From: Candidatus Gastranaerophilales bacterium | GTDB lineage: Bacteria > Cyanobacteriota > Vampirovibrionia > Gastranaerophilales > Gastranaerophilaceae | NCBI GenBank assembly: GCA_944325545.1 | Contig: CALVAM010000003.1 | Span: 1-64,000 of the forward strand | Length of the DNA: 64,000 nucleotides | Direction: 5' to 3' | In this document: positions 26,507 through 35,144 of the stretch, one piece after another | How the letters are laid out: each line of letters begins with the position of its first letter | How positions within the stretch are numbered: position 1 is the first letter of the stretch | The notes under the pieces: model-generated | The model's input: only the letters and a program-made list of their open reading frames with translations | Told to the model about the DNA's origin: nothing | Database searches by the model: none | Position numbers and translations under genes: made by a program

Positions 26507-26899
26507 ATGAAAGAAGAGTTTACAACAAATACAAGACGTTGGTATGATAAAGATCCTGTTTTATCTTCTGCAATGAAAACCTTAGAAGAATCTGATGATG
26601 AGACTCAAATAAAAGTTGCTTTGAATTTGATAAAGATAATAACGGAACATCATATATCAAATTCTGAATATGAGTCAGTGGAAGATATTGTATCAGCAAC
26701 AGAAGATGTAATGGATGAGTCAAAGCACGGGCGATGGTACGATTTAGATGGAACTTTAAGAACGGCGATTAGTCTTCTTCAAAATTGTCCGGAAACAACA
26801 AGAGGAGTTATTGCAAAGGAAATGGCTAAGAATGTTATAGATACAATAAAAAAAGAAGAGGATGTTGATGATGTGGAAATAGATATTCCGGAAGAGTAA
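26507..26899 (+). CDS. 130-aa acidic protein with two RWYD repeats
   Basis: Two related helical units: RWYDKDPVLSSAMKTLEES (from residue 11) and RWYDLDGTLRTAISLLQNC (from residue 76), each followed by an Ala-rich helix. The C-terminus is very acidic (DVDDVEIDIPEE). I do not recognise a named family. GGAGG precedes the ATG and TATAAT lies about 35 nt upstream of it. The gene ends at a strong terminator. The repeat suggests a pseudo-dimer or helical scaffold. Confidence 0.7.
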   Translation: MKEEFTTNTRRWYDKDPVLSSAMKTLEESDDETQIKVALNLIKIITEHHISNSEYESVEDIVSATEDVMDESKHGRWYDLDGTLRTAISLLQNCPETTRGVIAKEMAKNVIDTIKKEEDVDDVEIDIPEE

Positions 26900-26917
26900 A
26901 TCTTAAGAAAATTTGAA

Positions 26918-26957
26918 AATCGGTGATTTTGAAAAGTTCAAAATCGCCGATTGTTTT
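26918..26957. terminator. Bidirectional terminator
   Basis: AATCGGTGATTTTGAA (26918-26933) pairs with TTCAAAATCGCCGATT (26937-26952), a 16-bp stem with one mismatch or wobble and a 3-nt loop, then GTTTTTG. Serves the RWYD gene and the convergent helicase gene. Confidence 0.85.
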
Positions 26958-26967
26958 TGAGGAAAAA

Positions 26968-29262
26968 TTAGTCAATATCAATAGGTGAACGTTGTATTAA
27001 CTCTATAGCTTCTCTTGCCGTAAAGACAAGATCTTCCGGGATATTAGAAATTGTACAAAATTGTCTTAGTACATCTATTACTCGTTTAAAACATCTAACA
27101 ATATCACCTTCCCCCATATCTATTTGATCAATTATATCATCCCATTCAGAACCGGTTACCCATAATTCTATGAGTGGAGAATAATAAGCATTTATGTACA
27201 TAGGGTCATTAATTTCGTAAGTTTTTTGTTTTTTGTCTAAATCTCTTCTAATGTCTTTTATTTTATTTAATTTTTTTCTTACATTAGGAGAAAGCGGTAG
27301 TTGAGAATATAAATCAGCCCTTATATCTTCAGTTGTAATAGCACAAATAACACTGGCTAGTTCTGCAGGAGTTAAGCCGCTTAACACGTTAGAGAAAATA
27401 ATTTGAGCTAAGAAAAGTTCATTTTCTGAACGGATTTGAGAGATAGTTATTCCTTTTTCAGTAGGATAATCATCTTTAAGATATCCATATTCTTCAAGGA
27501 CGGCTCTATGAGATAAGAATTTATTCCAAAATATATCTTTTTGTTTTTCAATTTCTTTGTCTAATATTTTCTGTTTTGCATTATATCTATTTAGAATATC
27601 AATGATTTTCATGTGTTTTTTGAATAGTTTACAAGTATCACATTCATAGGAATGCATCATATGAAGTAAATTTTTTGTTTGTTCTCCGAAAGCTTTAGCT
27701 TCATCAGAAAGTGGTCGATTTTTTTTCTTCTCTTGTTTTTGAATGGTTTTAAAGGTTCTTCTGTTTTGTACATAAATTTCTCGAATTTTATTATATTCCA
27801 GTAAATCTTCATTTGTTTTTTTACAGAAACAAGTAAAACTATTGCATTCATTAATTTTTTCTTGGTTAATTTCTTTAATTTTAAGTAAAGGTTCTATTCT
27901 AGAGTTGGAAGAAAAGTATCCAAAGCTTTTTAAAACTAATTCTTTGGCTTCTTCTAATGAAAATCGTTGGAGTAAGTTTAAAACCATTGAATAACTAGGA
28001 GAGAATTTACTTTCAAGAGGATTTGCGTCACTAAGCACAAGTTCTGCAACTTCTTCCGGAGTTTGGAAAGGAGTTCCTACAATTGTAACATATCCAATTT
28101 CATCCATTCCTCGACGTCCTGCTCTACCTGACATTTGTAGAAATTCGCTTGGAGTTAGAGTTCTGTGTCCGGTATCAGTTCTTTTGGATATAGAACTGAT
28201 AACTGTAGAACGAGCTGGCATGTTAATTCCGGCAGCGAGAGTTTCTGTCGCAAAAACAACTTTTATCAGCCCTTTTTGGAATAATTTTTCAACAAGCACT
28301 TTCCAAGCCGGTAATAAGCCTGCATGATGAGAGGCTACTCCAAGTAGCAGATATTCAATGTGTTTGTTTTTATATAGATATGGATTTTCTGCTATATATT
28401 CGTCTATGATTTTTTTTATTTCTTCTTGTTCTTGTTTTGTGACTAAGCATAAAGAAGCACATTTTTCCATTTGTTCATCGCATTTTTTTCTGGAGAAGGT
28501 AAAGTATATTGCAGGAAGCATATCTTTTTCGTGTAAATTTCTAACGACGTCTTTAACAGTGTTTCTTTTTTGAATAGCTTTCCCTTTTTTAAATTCTTTT
28601 TTTTCAGGTTTGATTTTTTTATTTAATGTTCCATTAGGGGTTAGTAATGGAAGTAAAGTATTTGGTTGAGAAGAGTCGAAATAAAAAAATCTTAAAGGAA
28701 CTGGCCGAAAGTCTGTGTTAACAAGTTCTGTTTTTGAGTGAACTGTGTTTATCCATTCGGTGAGTTTATCAGCATTAGCAACAGTAGCGGAGAGTGCTAC
28801 TAATTGCACGTTAGTAGGACAATAAATAATACTTTCTTCCCAAACTGTTCCTCTTTGTTCATCATTCATATAATGAACTTCATCTAAAATAACATATTTG
28901 ACATCTTTTAAGTTATCAGTAACTGACCCAAAATTTGTTCCGTATAACATATTTCTGAAAACTTCAGTAGTCATAACTACAATTTGGGCATTTCTATTAA
29001 AAGAACTGTCCCCGGTCAAAAGTCCAACTTTGTCAGAACCGTATTTTTCGGAAAAATCATTGAATTTTTGATTGGAAAGAGCTTTAAGAGGAGTTGTGTA
29101 AAAAACTCTTTTGTGATTTTGTAAAGCACAGTGAATAGCATGTTGAGCTATAACAGTTTTCCCAGCTCCGGTTGGAGCACAAACAACGACACTTTTTCCT
29201 TCAGTAATAAAATTACAAGCTTGTTTTTGAAAATCATCTAATTCAAAAGGAAATTCGTACAT
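26968..29262 (-). CDS. Ski2/Mtr4-like DExH helicase
   Basis: 764 aa. Motif I CAPTGAGKTVIAQHA near 29-43, motif Ia TTPLKALSNQKF, motif II DEVHYM near 125, motif III LSATVAN, motif IV-V VVFATETLAAGINMP and motif VI QMSGRAGRRG. A C-terminal DSHCT-like helical domain has GLTPAELASVICA. A Cys cluster sits in the middle (FTCFC and ECDTCKLF), possibly a zinc site. Matches the bacterial Ski2-like/HelY group of RNA helicases, likely acting in RNA turnover or maturation. Monocistronic. Confidence 0.9.
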   Translation of the reverse strand: MYEFPFELDDFQKQACNFITEGKSVVVCAPTGAGKTVIAQHAIHCALQNHKRVFYTTPLKALSNQKFNDFSEKYGSDKVGLLTGDSSFNRNAQIVVMTTEVFRNMLYGTNFGSVTDNLKDVKYVILDEVHYMNDEQRGTVWEESIIYCPTNVQLVALSATVANADKLTEWINTVHSKTELVNTDFRPVPLRFFYFDSSQPNTLLPLLTPNGTLNKKIKPEKKEFKKGKAIQKRNTVKDVVRNLHEKDMLPAIYFTFSRKKCDEQMEKCASLCLVTKQEQEEIKKIIDEYIAENPYLYKNKHIEYLLLGVASHHAGLLPAWKVLVEKLFQKGLIKVVFATETLAAGINMPARSTVISSISKRTDTGHRTLTPSEFLQMSGRAGRRGMDEIGYVTIVGTPFQTPEEVAELVLSDANPLESKFSPSYSMVLNLLQRFSLEEAKELVLKSFGYFSSNSRIEPLLKIKEINQEKINECNSFTCFCKKTNEDLLEYNKIREIYVQNRRTFKTIQKQEKKKNRPLSDEAKAFGEQTKNLLHMMHSYECDTCKLFKKHMKIIDILNRYNAKQKILDKEIEKQKDIFWNKFLSHRAVLEEYGYLKDDYPTEKGITISQIRSENELFLAQIIFSNVLSGLTPAELASVICAITTEDIRADLYSQLPLSPNVRKKLNKIKDIRRDLDKKQKTYEINDPMYINAYYSPLIELWVTGSEWDDIIDQIDMGEGDIVRCFKRVIDVLRQFCTISNIPEDLVFTAREAIELIQRSPIDID

Positions 29263-29320
29263 ATTAAAAAGACCTCTTTTATGCTATTCACAATATAATT
29301 ATAACATAGATTTGACACAC

Positions 29321-29357
29321 AAAAGCAAGGACATAAAAAGTCCTTGCTTTTTATTAG
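29321..29357 (-). terminator. Terminator of the flagellin gene
   Basis: On the minus strand AAAAAGCAAGGAC and GTCCTTGCTTTT form a 12-bp stem with a short loop (29321-29352), followed by a T-rich tract. About 30 nt after the flagellin stop codon. Confidence 0.85.
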
Positions 29358-29380
29358 GGCAATGTACCCGCTAATTCTTA

Positions 29381-30235
29381 TTATAACAAGTTCAATGCAA
29401 TACTTGGAGTTTGGTTTGCGGTTGCAAGTAATGTAGCAGAAGCTTGTTGTAGAATTTGAGCTTTTATGTAATTTGAAGATTCTTCAGCAATATCAGCGTC
29501 TCTAAGAGTTGATAAAGATGACATAATATTTTCAGATTGAACATCAATAGATTCTATAGCAGATTCAATTCTGTTTTGAGCAGAACCTAAAGTTGTTGAA
29601 CGTCCTGAAATAGTATTTATAACTTTATCGATTTCATCTAGCATACTTGAAGCATCAGTGCCTTTAGCAAGTCCTGCACATTTTTCTGCGATAGTTGAGA
29701 TATCTTCTCCGAATAGAGAATTTACGTCACCTGCTTCAAATAGACTAGCATCAAGTACAATTTGGCTATCAGCAGATCCATATAGACCTACTTGTAAGCT
29801 TATATCCTGCATAGAACCGTCCATCATTTTTAGTCCGTTAAATTCACAGTTAGCAGCAATACGGTCAACTTCTTCTAGTCTTGCAGTAATTTCAGATTGA
29901 ATAGCTTTTAAAGAATCTGAACCGTAAGTTCCGTTTGCAGCTTGTTCTGTTAAGTCTCTAACACGTTGAAGGTGAGATGAAACAAGAGCGTAAGTGTCTT
30001 CTAAAGTTGTTAACATGTCAGCTCCTGTAGCAGCGTTGTCAGCTGCAACATCTAGAGAACCTAATTGAGTGTCCCAGTTTCTTGCAATTGAATAACCAGC
30101 AGCGTTGTCTGAAGCGTGGTTAATCTTGTAACCGGTTGTCATTCTCTCAATTGCTTGGTTAAGAGAATTTGTTGCTTTGCTCAAGTTTGATTGAACAATC
30201 AGAGATGAGATGTTTGTGTTAATTGTTAGTGCCAT
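29381..30235 (-). CDS. fliC: Flagellin
   Basis: 284 aa. The N-terminal D0/D1 part (LTINTNISSLIVQSNLSKAT, then GYKINHASDNAAGYSIA) and the C-terminal D1/D0 part (LGSAQNRIESAIES, IKAQILQQASATLLATANQ) are the standard flagellin ends. The central variable part is short, so the filament surface is simple. AAGGAG precedes the ATG. The leader contains a small hairpin (AATGC...GCATT). No other flagellar gene is nearby, so the remaining flagellar genes must be elsewhere. Confidence 0.95.
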   Translation of the reverse strand: MALTINTNISSLIVQSNLSKATNSLNQAIERMTTGYKINHASDNAAGYSIARNWDTQLGSLDVAADNAATGADMLTTLEDTYALVSSHLQRVRDLTEQAANGTYGSDSLKAIQSEITARLEEVDRIAANCEFNGLKMMDGSMQDISLQVGLYGSADSQIVLDASLFEAGDVNSLFGEDISTIAEKCAGLAKGTDASSMLDEIDKVINTISGRSTTLGSAQNRIESAIESIDVQSENIMSSLSTLRDADIAEESSNYIKAQILQQASATLLATANQTPSIALNLL

Positions 30236-30413
30236 TCTTTACTCCTTTCTGGCGATCACATCCTACGAATGCGTCCTTGCATTTGTCTTCTTAACCACTA
30301 AATTCCACATAACGAAATTTAATAACATTTTGGAATTTCAAAATTTACAAATCGTTACAAAAGAAGTTGGAAATATTCGTTAGTGCTATACTTTTATTTG
30401 AATAGGAGATGAA

Positions 30414-30620
30414 ATGGGAAAGATAGTTATTGATAATAGTCGTTGTAAATCTTGTTATATATGTACAATGACTTGTCCTAAAGGATTGATTATAAAAAGC
30501 TCTAAAACTAATCGTTTGGGAGATTATATGGTTGAGTTTGATGATGAAAAAGGTGAATGTATAGCTTGTGCAATGTGTGCAAAGCGTTGTCCTGATTTAG
30601 CAATTGAGGTTTTTAAATAA
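30414..30620 (+). CDS. 2-oxoacid:ferredoxin oxidoreductase, ferredoxin-like delta subunit
   Basis: 68 aa with two 4Fe-4S motifs: CKSCYICTMTCPKG and CIACAMCAKRCPD. Electron-transfer subunit of the complex encoded by the next three genes, whose alpha subunit starts at the last base of this stop codon. Own promoter region with GGAGATG before the ATG. Confidence 0.93.
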   Translation: MGKIVIDNSRCKSCYICTMTCPKGLIIKSSKTNRLGDYMVEFDDEKGECIACAMCAKRCPDLAIEVFK

Positions 30621-31702
30621 TGGATAAAGAAAAAGTTTTAATAAAAGGTAATTATGCAATAGCTCAAGCTGCTGTAAATGCGGGGTGTCAGTGTTATTTT
30701 GGTTATCCTATTACTCCGCAAACAGAAATCGGAGAATATTTAAGTGGAAAGATGCAGGAATTAGGTAGAGGTTATGTTTGTGCTGAAAGTGAATTAGCAG
30801 CGATAAATATGGTAATGGGAGCTGTTTCTACAGGTGTTAAGGCTATGACTTCATCATCTTCTTGTGCAGTTGCTTTAATGCAAGAAGCTTTATCATATGC
30901 AGCTTCTGACGAATTACCTGTTGTTTTGGTTAATGTTATGAGAACCGGTCCTGGGTTAGGTTATATTTATCCGGCTCAAGGTGATTATAACCAAGCTGTT
31001 TATGGTGGCGGAAACGGTGATTATAAAATTATTGTTTTAGCTCCTTCTACCGTTCAAGAGTGTATTGATTTAACTTATAGAGCTTTTTATTTGGCTCAAA
31101 AATATCGTAATCCTGTAATATTATTAGCGGATGGTTTATTAGGGCAAATGATGGAACCGGCTTCTTTAGGCAGTTATCCTTATCCCGAAGTTGATGTCTC
31201 ATCTTGGGCTTTGACAGGAGCGAAAAATAGAGAAGCTAGAAGTATTTATTCTGTTGCAAGAGAAGAAAAAAAACAAATTCAGCATATTTATGATTTACAT
31301 AAAAAATTTGATGTAATAACTCAAAAAGAAACAACTTTTGAAGAATTCAATATAGAAGATGCTGATATCATATTAACAGCATTTGGGTCTATGACAAGAA
31401 ATATAAAAGCAGCAATGAATGTTTTGAGAAAAAAAGGTTTGAAAGTTGGTGTGTTTAGACCGGTAACTCTTTCTCCTTTTCCTCATAAAAGAATTAATGA
31501 ACTTGCTTCTTTAGGCAAAGATTTTATTGTTGTTGAGATGAATATGGGGCAAATGTTTAAGGATGTTAAATTTGCTGTGGAAGGAAAGGTAAATGTAGAT
31601 TTAGTCAACAGACCTTGTGGTGAGTGGTTGAGCGTAGAAGAAATTGTTTCTTCTGTTGAGAAAACAGTTGAAGGGAGAAAACAATATGCAGCAAGTGTTT
31701 AG
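30620..31702 (+). CDS. vorB: 2-oxoacid:ferredoxin oxidoreductase alpha subunit (VorB type)
   Basis: 360 aa. Opens with KGNYAIAQAAVNAGCQCYFG then YPITPQTEIGEY, the conserved start of POR-superfamily alpha subunits, and contains ESELAAINMVMGA, TSSSSCAVALMQEALSYA and GPGLGYIYPAQGDY. The closest remembered group is the 3-methyl-2-oxobutanoate (VorB) family. The complex decarboxylates a 2-oxoacid to acyl-CoA and passes electrons to ferredoxin in the cytoplasm. Two class IV aminotransferases a few kb away would supply branched-chain 2-oxoacids. Confidence 0.9.
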   Translation: MDKEKVLIKGNYAIAQAAVNAGCQCYFGYPITPQTEIGEYLSGKMQELGRGYVCAESELAAINMVMGAVSTGVKAMTSSSSCAVALMQEALSYAASDELPVVLVNVMRTGPGLGYIYPAQGDYNQAVYGGGNGDYKIIVLAPSTVQECIDLTYRAFYLAQKYRNPVILLADGLLGQMMEPASLGSYPYPEVDVSSWALTGAKNREARSIYSVAREEKKQIQHIYDLHKKFDVITQKETTFEEFNIEDADIILTAFGSMTRNIKAAMNVLRKKGLKVGVFRPVTLSPFPHKRINELASLGKDFIVVEMNMGQMFKDVKFAVEGKVNVDLVNRPCGEWLSVEEIVSSVEKTVEGRKQYAASV

Positions 31703-32438
31703 TATTCCAAAATCAATGAAAAAAGATTTTAAGTATACTTTTTGTCCGGGGTGTGATCATGGTATTGCAATAAGACTTGTGGCAGAAGTTATTGATGAAT
31801 TGGGGATAAGAGAGGATATAATTTCTTCAACTTCTGTAGGTTGCTCTGTATTTTTATATGATTTTCTTGATATAGATTGTGTAGAAGCTCCTCATGGAAG
31901 AGCTCTTGCTTCTGCAACAGGGGTTAAAAGAGCAAGACCTGATAAATTTGTATTTACATATTCGGGAGATGGTGATTTTGCTTCTATTGGTTTAGCAGAA
32001 TCAATGCATACAGCTTTAAGAGGAGAGTGTATTTCAAGTATTTGTATAAATAATACAACTTATGGTATGACAGGAGGTCAATTAGGACCGACGACTTTGT
32101 TGGGACAAAAAACAACAACTTCTCCTACAGGTAGAAATGTTGATTATTATGGTTATCCTATAAAAATTGCAGAACACATTGCTTTGTGTGACGGTACGGC
32201 TTATTCTGCCAGAGTTGCTTTGGATACGATTCCACATATTAATCAAGCAAAACAGGCTATTAAAAAAGCTTTTCAAGTTCAACTTGATGGTTTGGGATTT
32301 GGATTTGTGGAAATATTATCTTCTTGTCCTACGAATTGGCATATGACTCCGGAAGATGCTCATAAGCGTGTACGAGAAGAAATGATTCCAGTATTTCCTT
32401 TAGGGGTTTTTAAGGAGGTAAGCAAAGATGGAAACTAA
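31686..32438 (+). CDS. 2-oxoacid:ferredoxin oxidoreductase beta subunit (TPP-binding)
   Basis: 250 aa from the ATG preceded by GGGAGAAAAC; an upstream in-frame ATG lies inside vorB and lacks a ribosome binding site. Overlaps the alpha gene by 17 nt. FCPGCDHGIA is the conserved start of the domain, and the thiamine pyrophosphate motif runs from GDGDFASIG to ICINN, followed by YGMTGGQLGPTT. Catalytic partner of the alpha subunit. Confidence 0.93.
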   Translation: MQQVFSIPKSMKKDFKYTFCPGCDHGIAIRLVAEVIDELGIREDIISSTSVGCSVFLYDFLDIDCVEAPHGRALASATGVKRARPDKFVFTYSGDGDFASIGLAESMHTALRGECISSICINNTTYGMTGGQLGPTTLLGQKTTTSPTGRNVDYYGYPIKIAEHIALCDGTAYSARVALDTIPHINQAKQAIKKAFQVQLDGLGFGFVEILSSCPTNWHMTPEDAHKRVREEMIPVFPLGVFKEVSKDGN

Positions 32439-32967
32439 TTTTATACTTGCAGGATTTGGTGGTCAGGGAATTTTGCTTGCTGGAACTGTTTTAGCTAATG
32501 CTTTTATGTTACAAGGTAAAAATGTTACTTGGTATCCCTGTTATGGAGCAGAAATGCGTGGAGGAACTGTAAATTGCGAAATAGTTGTTTCTGATGAAGA
32601 AGTCAGTTCTGTTCATAAACAGGATACAGATTTCGCTTTGGTTTTAAATCAACAATCTTTTGATAGATTTGTTCATAGAGTTAAGTCAGGTGGAACAATT
32701 GTTTCTAATTCAACTCTTGTTTCGGATTCGCGTCCTAGAAGTGATATAAATTATGTATTTGCTCCAATGACAGAACTTGCAAATAATTTAGGTTCTTCAA
32801 AAGTTACAAATATTGTATCATTGGGAGTTTTGGCATCTGTTTCAGATGTTGTTTCAAAAGAATTTTTAGAAAGAGCTGTGGTAAAAGTCTTAGGAGAAAA
32901 GAAAAAAGATTTGTTACCATTGAATATAAAAGCTTTAAATTCTATTGAAAATATGTGTTTGGTTTAA
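32428..32967 (+). CDS. 2-oxoacid:ferredoxin oxidoreductase gamma subunit
   Basis: 179 aa. ILAGFGGQGILLAGTVLA is the hallmark of the gamma domain, followed by WYPCYGAEMRGGTVNCEIV. The start overlaps the beta gene by 11 nt and has AAGGAGG at 32412. Last gene of the four-gene operon in the order delta-alpha-beta-gamma. Confidence 0.93.
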   Translation: METNFILAGFGGQGILLAGTVLANAFMLQGKNVTWYPCYGAEMRGGTVNCEIVVSDEEVSSVHKQDTDFALVLNQQSFDRFVHRVKSGGTIVSNSTLVSDSRPRSDINYVFAPMTELANNLGSSKVTNIVSLGVLASVSDVVSKEFLERAVVKVLGEKKKDLLPLNIKALNSIENMCLV

Positions 32968-32977
32968 GTCAAGTACT

Positions 32978-33382
32978 TTAAGCTAAATAATCTAAAATAG
33001 CTCCGCCGATTTCTTCATTTGGATCAAAGCCGCAATCTTTGGGAGGATTTATAGAATTTCTGATAAGCATTGAACAAAGTGGGCCAAATGCGTCAGGAAT
33101 TTTTGTTTTTCTATAAATCCCGGCTAGAAATGTTTGAATATTAGGAGAGCTTGTATTGTTGTACTTTGATAACAAGGGATACATAGATAACACATCTTTA
33201 TTTACCCCTTTTTCATTTACTCCTTCTTTATCAAGTATTAAATTTAATGTGTATAAACTTTCTAAAATGTCTTCTTCTGATTTAGGATTTTCAAGAGAGG
33301 CTTTTATCTCGGGAAGAGTTTTTTGTTCTTTTATATCAAAGATACAATAATTTCTATATTGATTTGGATATGATACACTCAT
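32978..33382 (-). CDS. 134-aa protein of unknown function
   Basis: Helical protein beginning MSVSYPNQYRNYCIFDIK. The middle has short helix-turn-helix-like pairs (DILESLYTLNLILD, VLSMYPLLSKYN, IQTFLAGIYRKTKIP) that resemble an ARM/HEAT-like scaffold. No signal peptide. The start codon lies 2 nt downstream of the prepilin peptidase stop codon, so it is likely cotranscribed as the last gene of the unit. No family recognised. Confidence 0.6.
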   Translation of the reverse strand: MSVSYPNQYRNYCIFDIKEQKTLPEIKASLENPKSEEDILESLYTLNLILDKEGVNEKGVNKDVLSMYPLLSKYNNTSSPNIQTFLAGIYRKTKIPDAFGPLCSMLIRNSINPPKDCGFDPNEEIGGAILDYLA

Positions 33383-33384
33383 AG

Positions 33385-34293
33385 TTAGAAGTTTACATTA
33401 AAAAAAATAAAATATAAAGCTCCAATTATAAGTGGTGGAACAAATGGAAGATAGTTTCTATTTTGTTCTGTTTTTAAAGAACTAAGTATTGAAATTGATA
33501 ATAAAATTCCGCTTATTATTACAAAAAACATTGAGTAATAATTTTGAATAAGGGTTGTAAATATTAATATAGATAAAATAAATAGTATTGATAATATACA
33601 AGTTTTTTTATTGTTTGATTTAAATTGATTATATAAAAACATGGGAATAATAAAAATCATAGCTGTAAATAAACTATATAAGAGGACTAATAAAATGCTT
33701 TGGTAACCAAAGACAGCTCCTAAAGCACCTGCAACGTAGGTATCAGCTTCACCCATCGCACGTGTTTTGGCTATAAGATATCCGCTTCTTGCAATAATTT
33801 CTAATATTAAAGCTCCCAGCATAAGGCCTAAAAATGAATCTAAAAGTCCATTAAAACCGGATACTAAGAAATTATATAAAAGACCTGTTATTCCAATAAA
33901 TATTGCGATATTGCAATCAACTGTTTTTTCTTTTATATCAGTTGTAGACATTATAATGAAGCCGGATAACCATATAATTATAAATAAAGTTTTGATGCTA
34001 AAACCAAATTTTACATATGTAAAAGCATAAGATAGCATTGTTATTATTTCTATAATAGGGTATTGTATACTAATTTTTTCTTTACAAAAATAGCATTTTC
34101 CTTTAAGGAGAATGTATGATAAAACAGGAATATTGTGCCACCATTTTAGTCGATTGCCGCATTTAGGACATTTGGAAGGCGGGAAAACTATACTTTCATT
34201 TGATAAGGAACGAAGTATTACAACATTAAAGAAACTTCCCATACAAAGACCAATTATACAAATCCAAAATAGACCATAGGTATATAAGTCCAT
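33385..34293 (-). CDS. pilD: Type IV prepilin peptidase
   Basis: 302 aa inner-membrane aspartic protease that cleaves and methylates type IV pilin-like precursors. The N-terminal domain has the two zinc-type Cys pairs CPKCGNRLKWWHNIPVLSY and CYFCKEKIS. The catalytic Asps lie in STTDIKEKTVD and in GEADTYVAGALGA, the place of GxGDxKL; here the motif reads GEAD-T, a slight departure. About eight membrane segments. It starts 1 nt after the sigma factor stop codon, so the two are coupled. No pilin gene is in the window. Confidence 0.88.
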   Translation of the reverse strand: MDLYTYGLFWICIIGLCMGSFFNVVILRSLSNESIVFPPSKCPKCGNRLKWWHNIPVLSYILLKGKCYFCKEKISIQYPIIEIITMLSYAFTYVKFGFSIKTLFIIIWLSGFIIMSTTDIKEKTVDCNIAIFIGITGLLYNFLVSGFNGLLDSFLGLMLGALILEIIARSGYLIAKTRAMGEADTYVAGALGAVFGYQSILLVLLYSLFTAMIFIIPMFLYNQFKSNNKKTCILSILFILSILIFTTLIQNYYSMFFVIISGILLSISILSSLKTEQNRNYLPFVPPLIIGALYFIFFNVNF

Positions 34294-34294
34294 T

Positions 34295-35089
34295 TTATAC
34301 CTCTTCTATATTATCTGCTATCATTTTATAAAGTATGCTAAATGCTTTTTTTAATTTTCTTGAAACTTGCATTTGAGTCATATTGAGTTTTTCGCTAATT
34401 TCTTTTTGAGAGAAATCATTGTAATAATATAAATTAACTAATTTTTTATATTCCTCTGGTAGTCTTTCAATTACTTCCTTTAGAATTATTTTAGAATCTT
34501 CAAGCTCAAGAGCTTCTTTATAATTCATGCCGGCAATCATTTCTTCATAGTTGGAATGGCCGGAATCTGTCATATAAATTTCATCTAAAGATAAAGTATT
34601 TTTTCTTCTGTCAGCCTGTTTTGCAAAGTCGACTTCTTTAGCTGTAACATTTAGAGCAGCAGCTACATTGTCATTTGTTAATTCATTTAATTCATTAAGA
34701 GTTAAATCTCTAGTGAACGTGTTAATACGGTATGATAATTCTTGTATGTGTCTGGGAACTCTAATCGTATTAAGTTTATCTCTTAGAAAGTGTTTCATCT
34801 CTCCAATGATTAAATAACCTGCATAAATTTTGAAGTTGTTATTAATATCTTTAGAATAGCTGTCGATAGCTTTTAAAAGACCAATCGCTCCAGCTTGAAC
34901 CATATCTTCAATTGGGTCATAAGAACGTCTTGCAATTGTTTTAGCAATACGCTTAATTATTGGAAACATTTGAGTAACTATTAGAGCTTTAATTTTTGTT
35001 TTTTTGTACTTATTAGTTTCTAAATGGTATTCCTCTAACCATTTAGAAACCAGTTCGTACGTCTTTTGTTCATTATTATTTAATACCAT
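34295..35089 (-). CDS. Alternative sigma-70-family sigma factor (SigB/F/FliA group)
   Basis: 264 aa. Region 2 has EDMVQAGAIGLLKAIDSY and IIGEMKHFLRDKLNTIRVPR; region 3 has LNELTNDNVAAALNVTAKEV; region 4 has LPEEYKKLVNLYYYNDFSQKE then an HTH ISEKLNMTQMQVSRKLK. There is no region 1.1, so it is not the housekeeping factor. GTGGAGC precedes the ATG. Direct coupling to a prepilin peptidase gene may point to surface structures among its targets. It is a candidate reader of unusual promoters in this genome. Confidence 0.88.
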   Translation of the reverse strand: MVLNNNEQKTYELVSKWLEEYHLETNKYKKTKIKALIVTQMFPIIKRIAKTIARRSYDPIEDMVQAGAIGLLKAIDSYSKDINNNFKIYAGYLIIGEMKHFLRDKLNTIRVPRHIQELSYRINTFTRDLTLNELNELTNDNVAAALNVTAKEVDFAKQADRRKNTLSLDEIYMTDSGHSNYEEMIAGMNYKEALELEDSKIILKEVIERLPEEYKKLVNLYYYNDFSQKEISEKLNMTQMQVSRKLKKAFSILYKMIADNIEEV

Positions 35090-35144
35090 TTTAGCTCCAC
35101 TCTAGTATTTTATAATAATATCACGAGAAAAATGTATTATCAAA

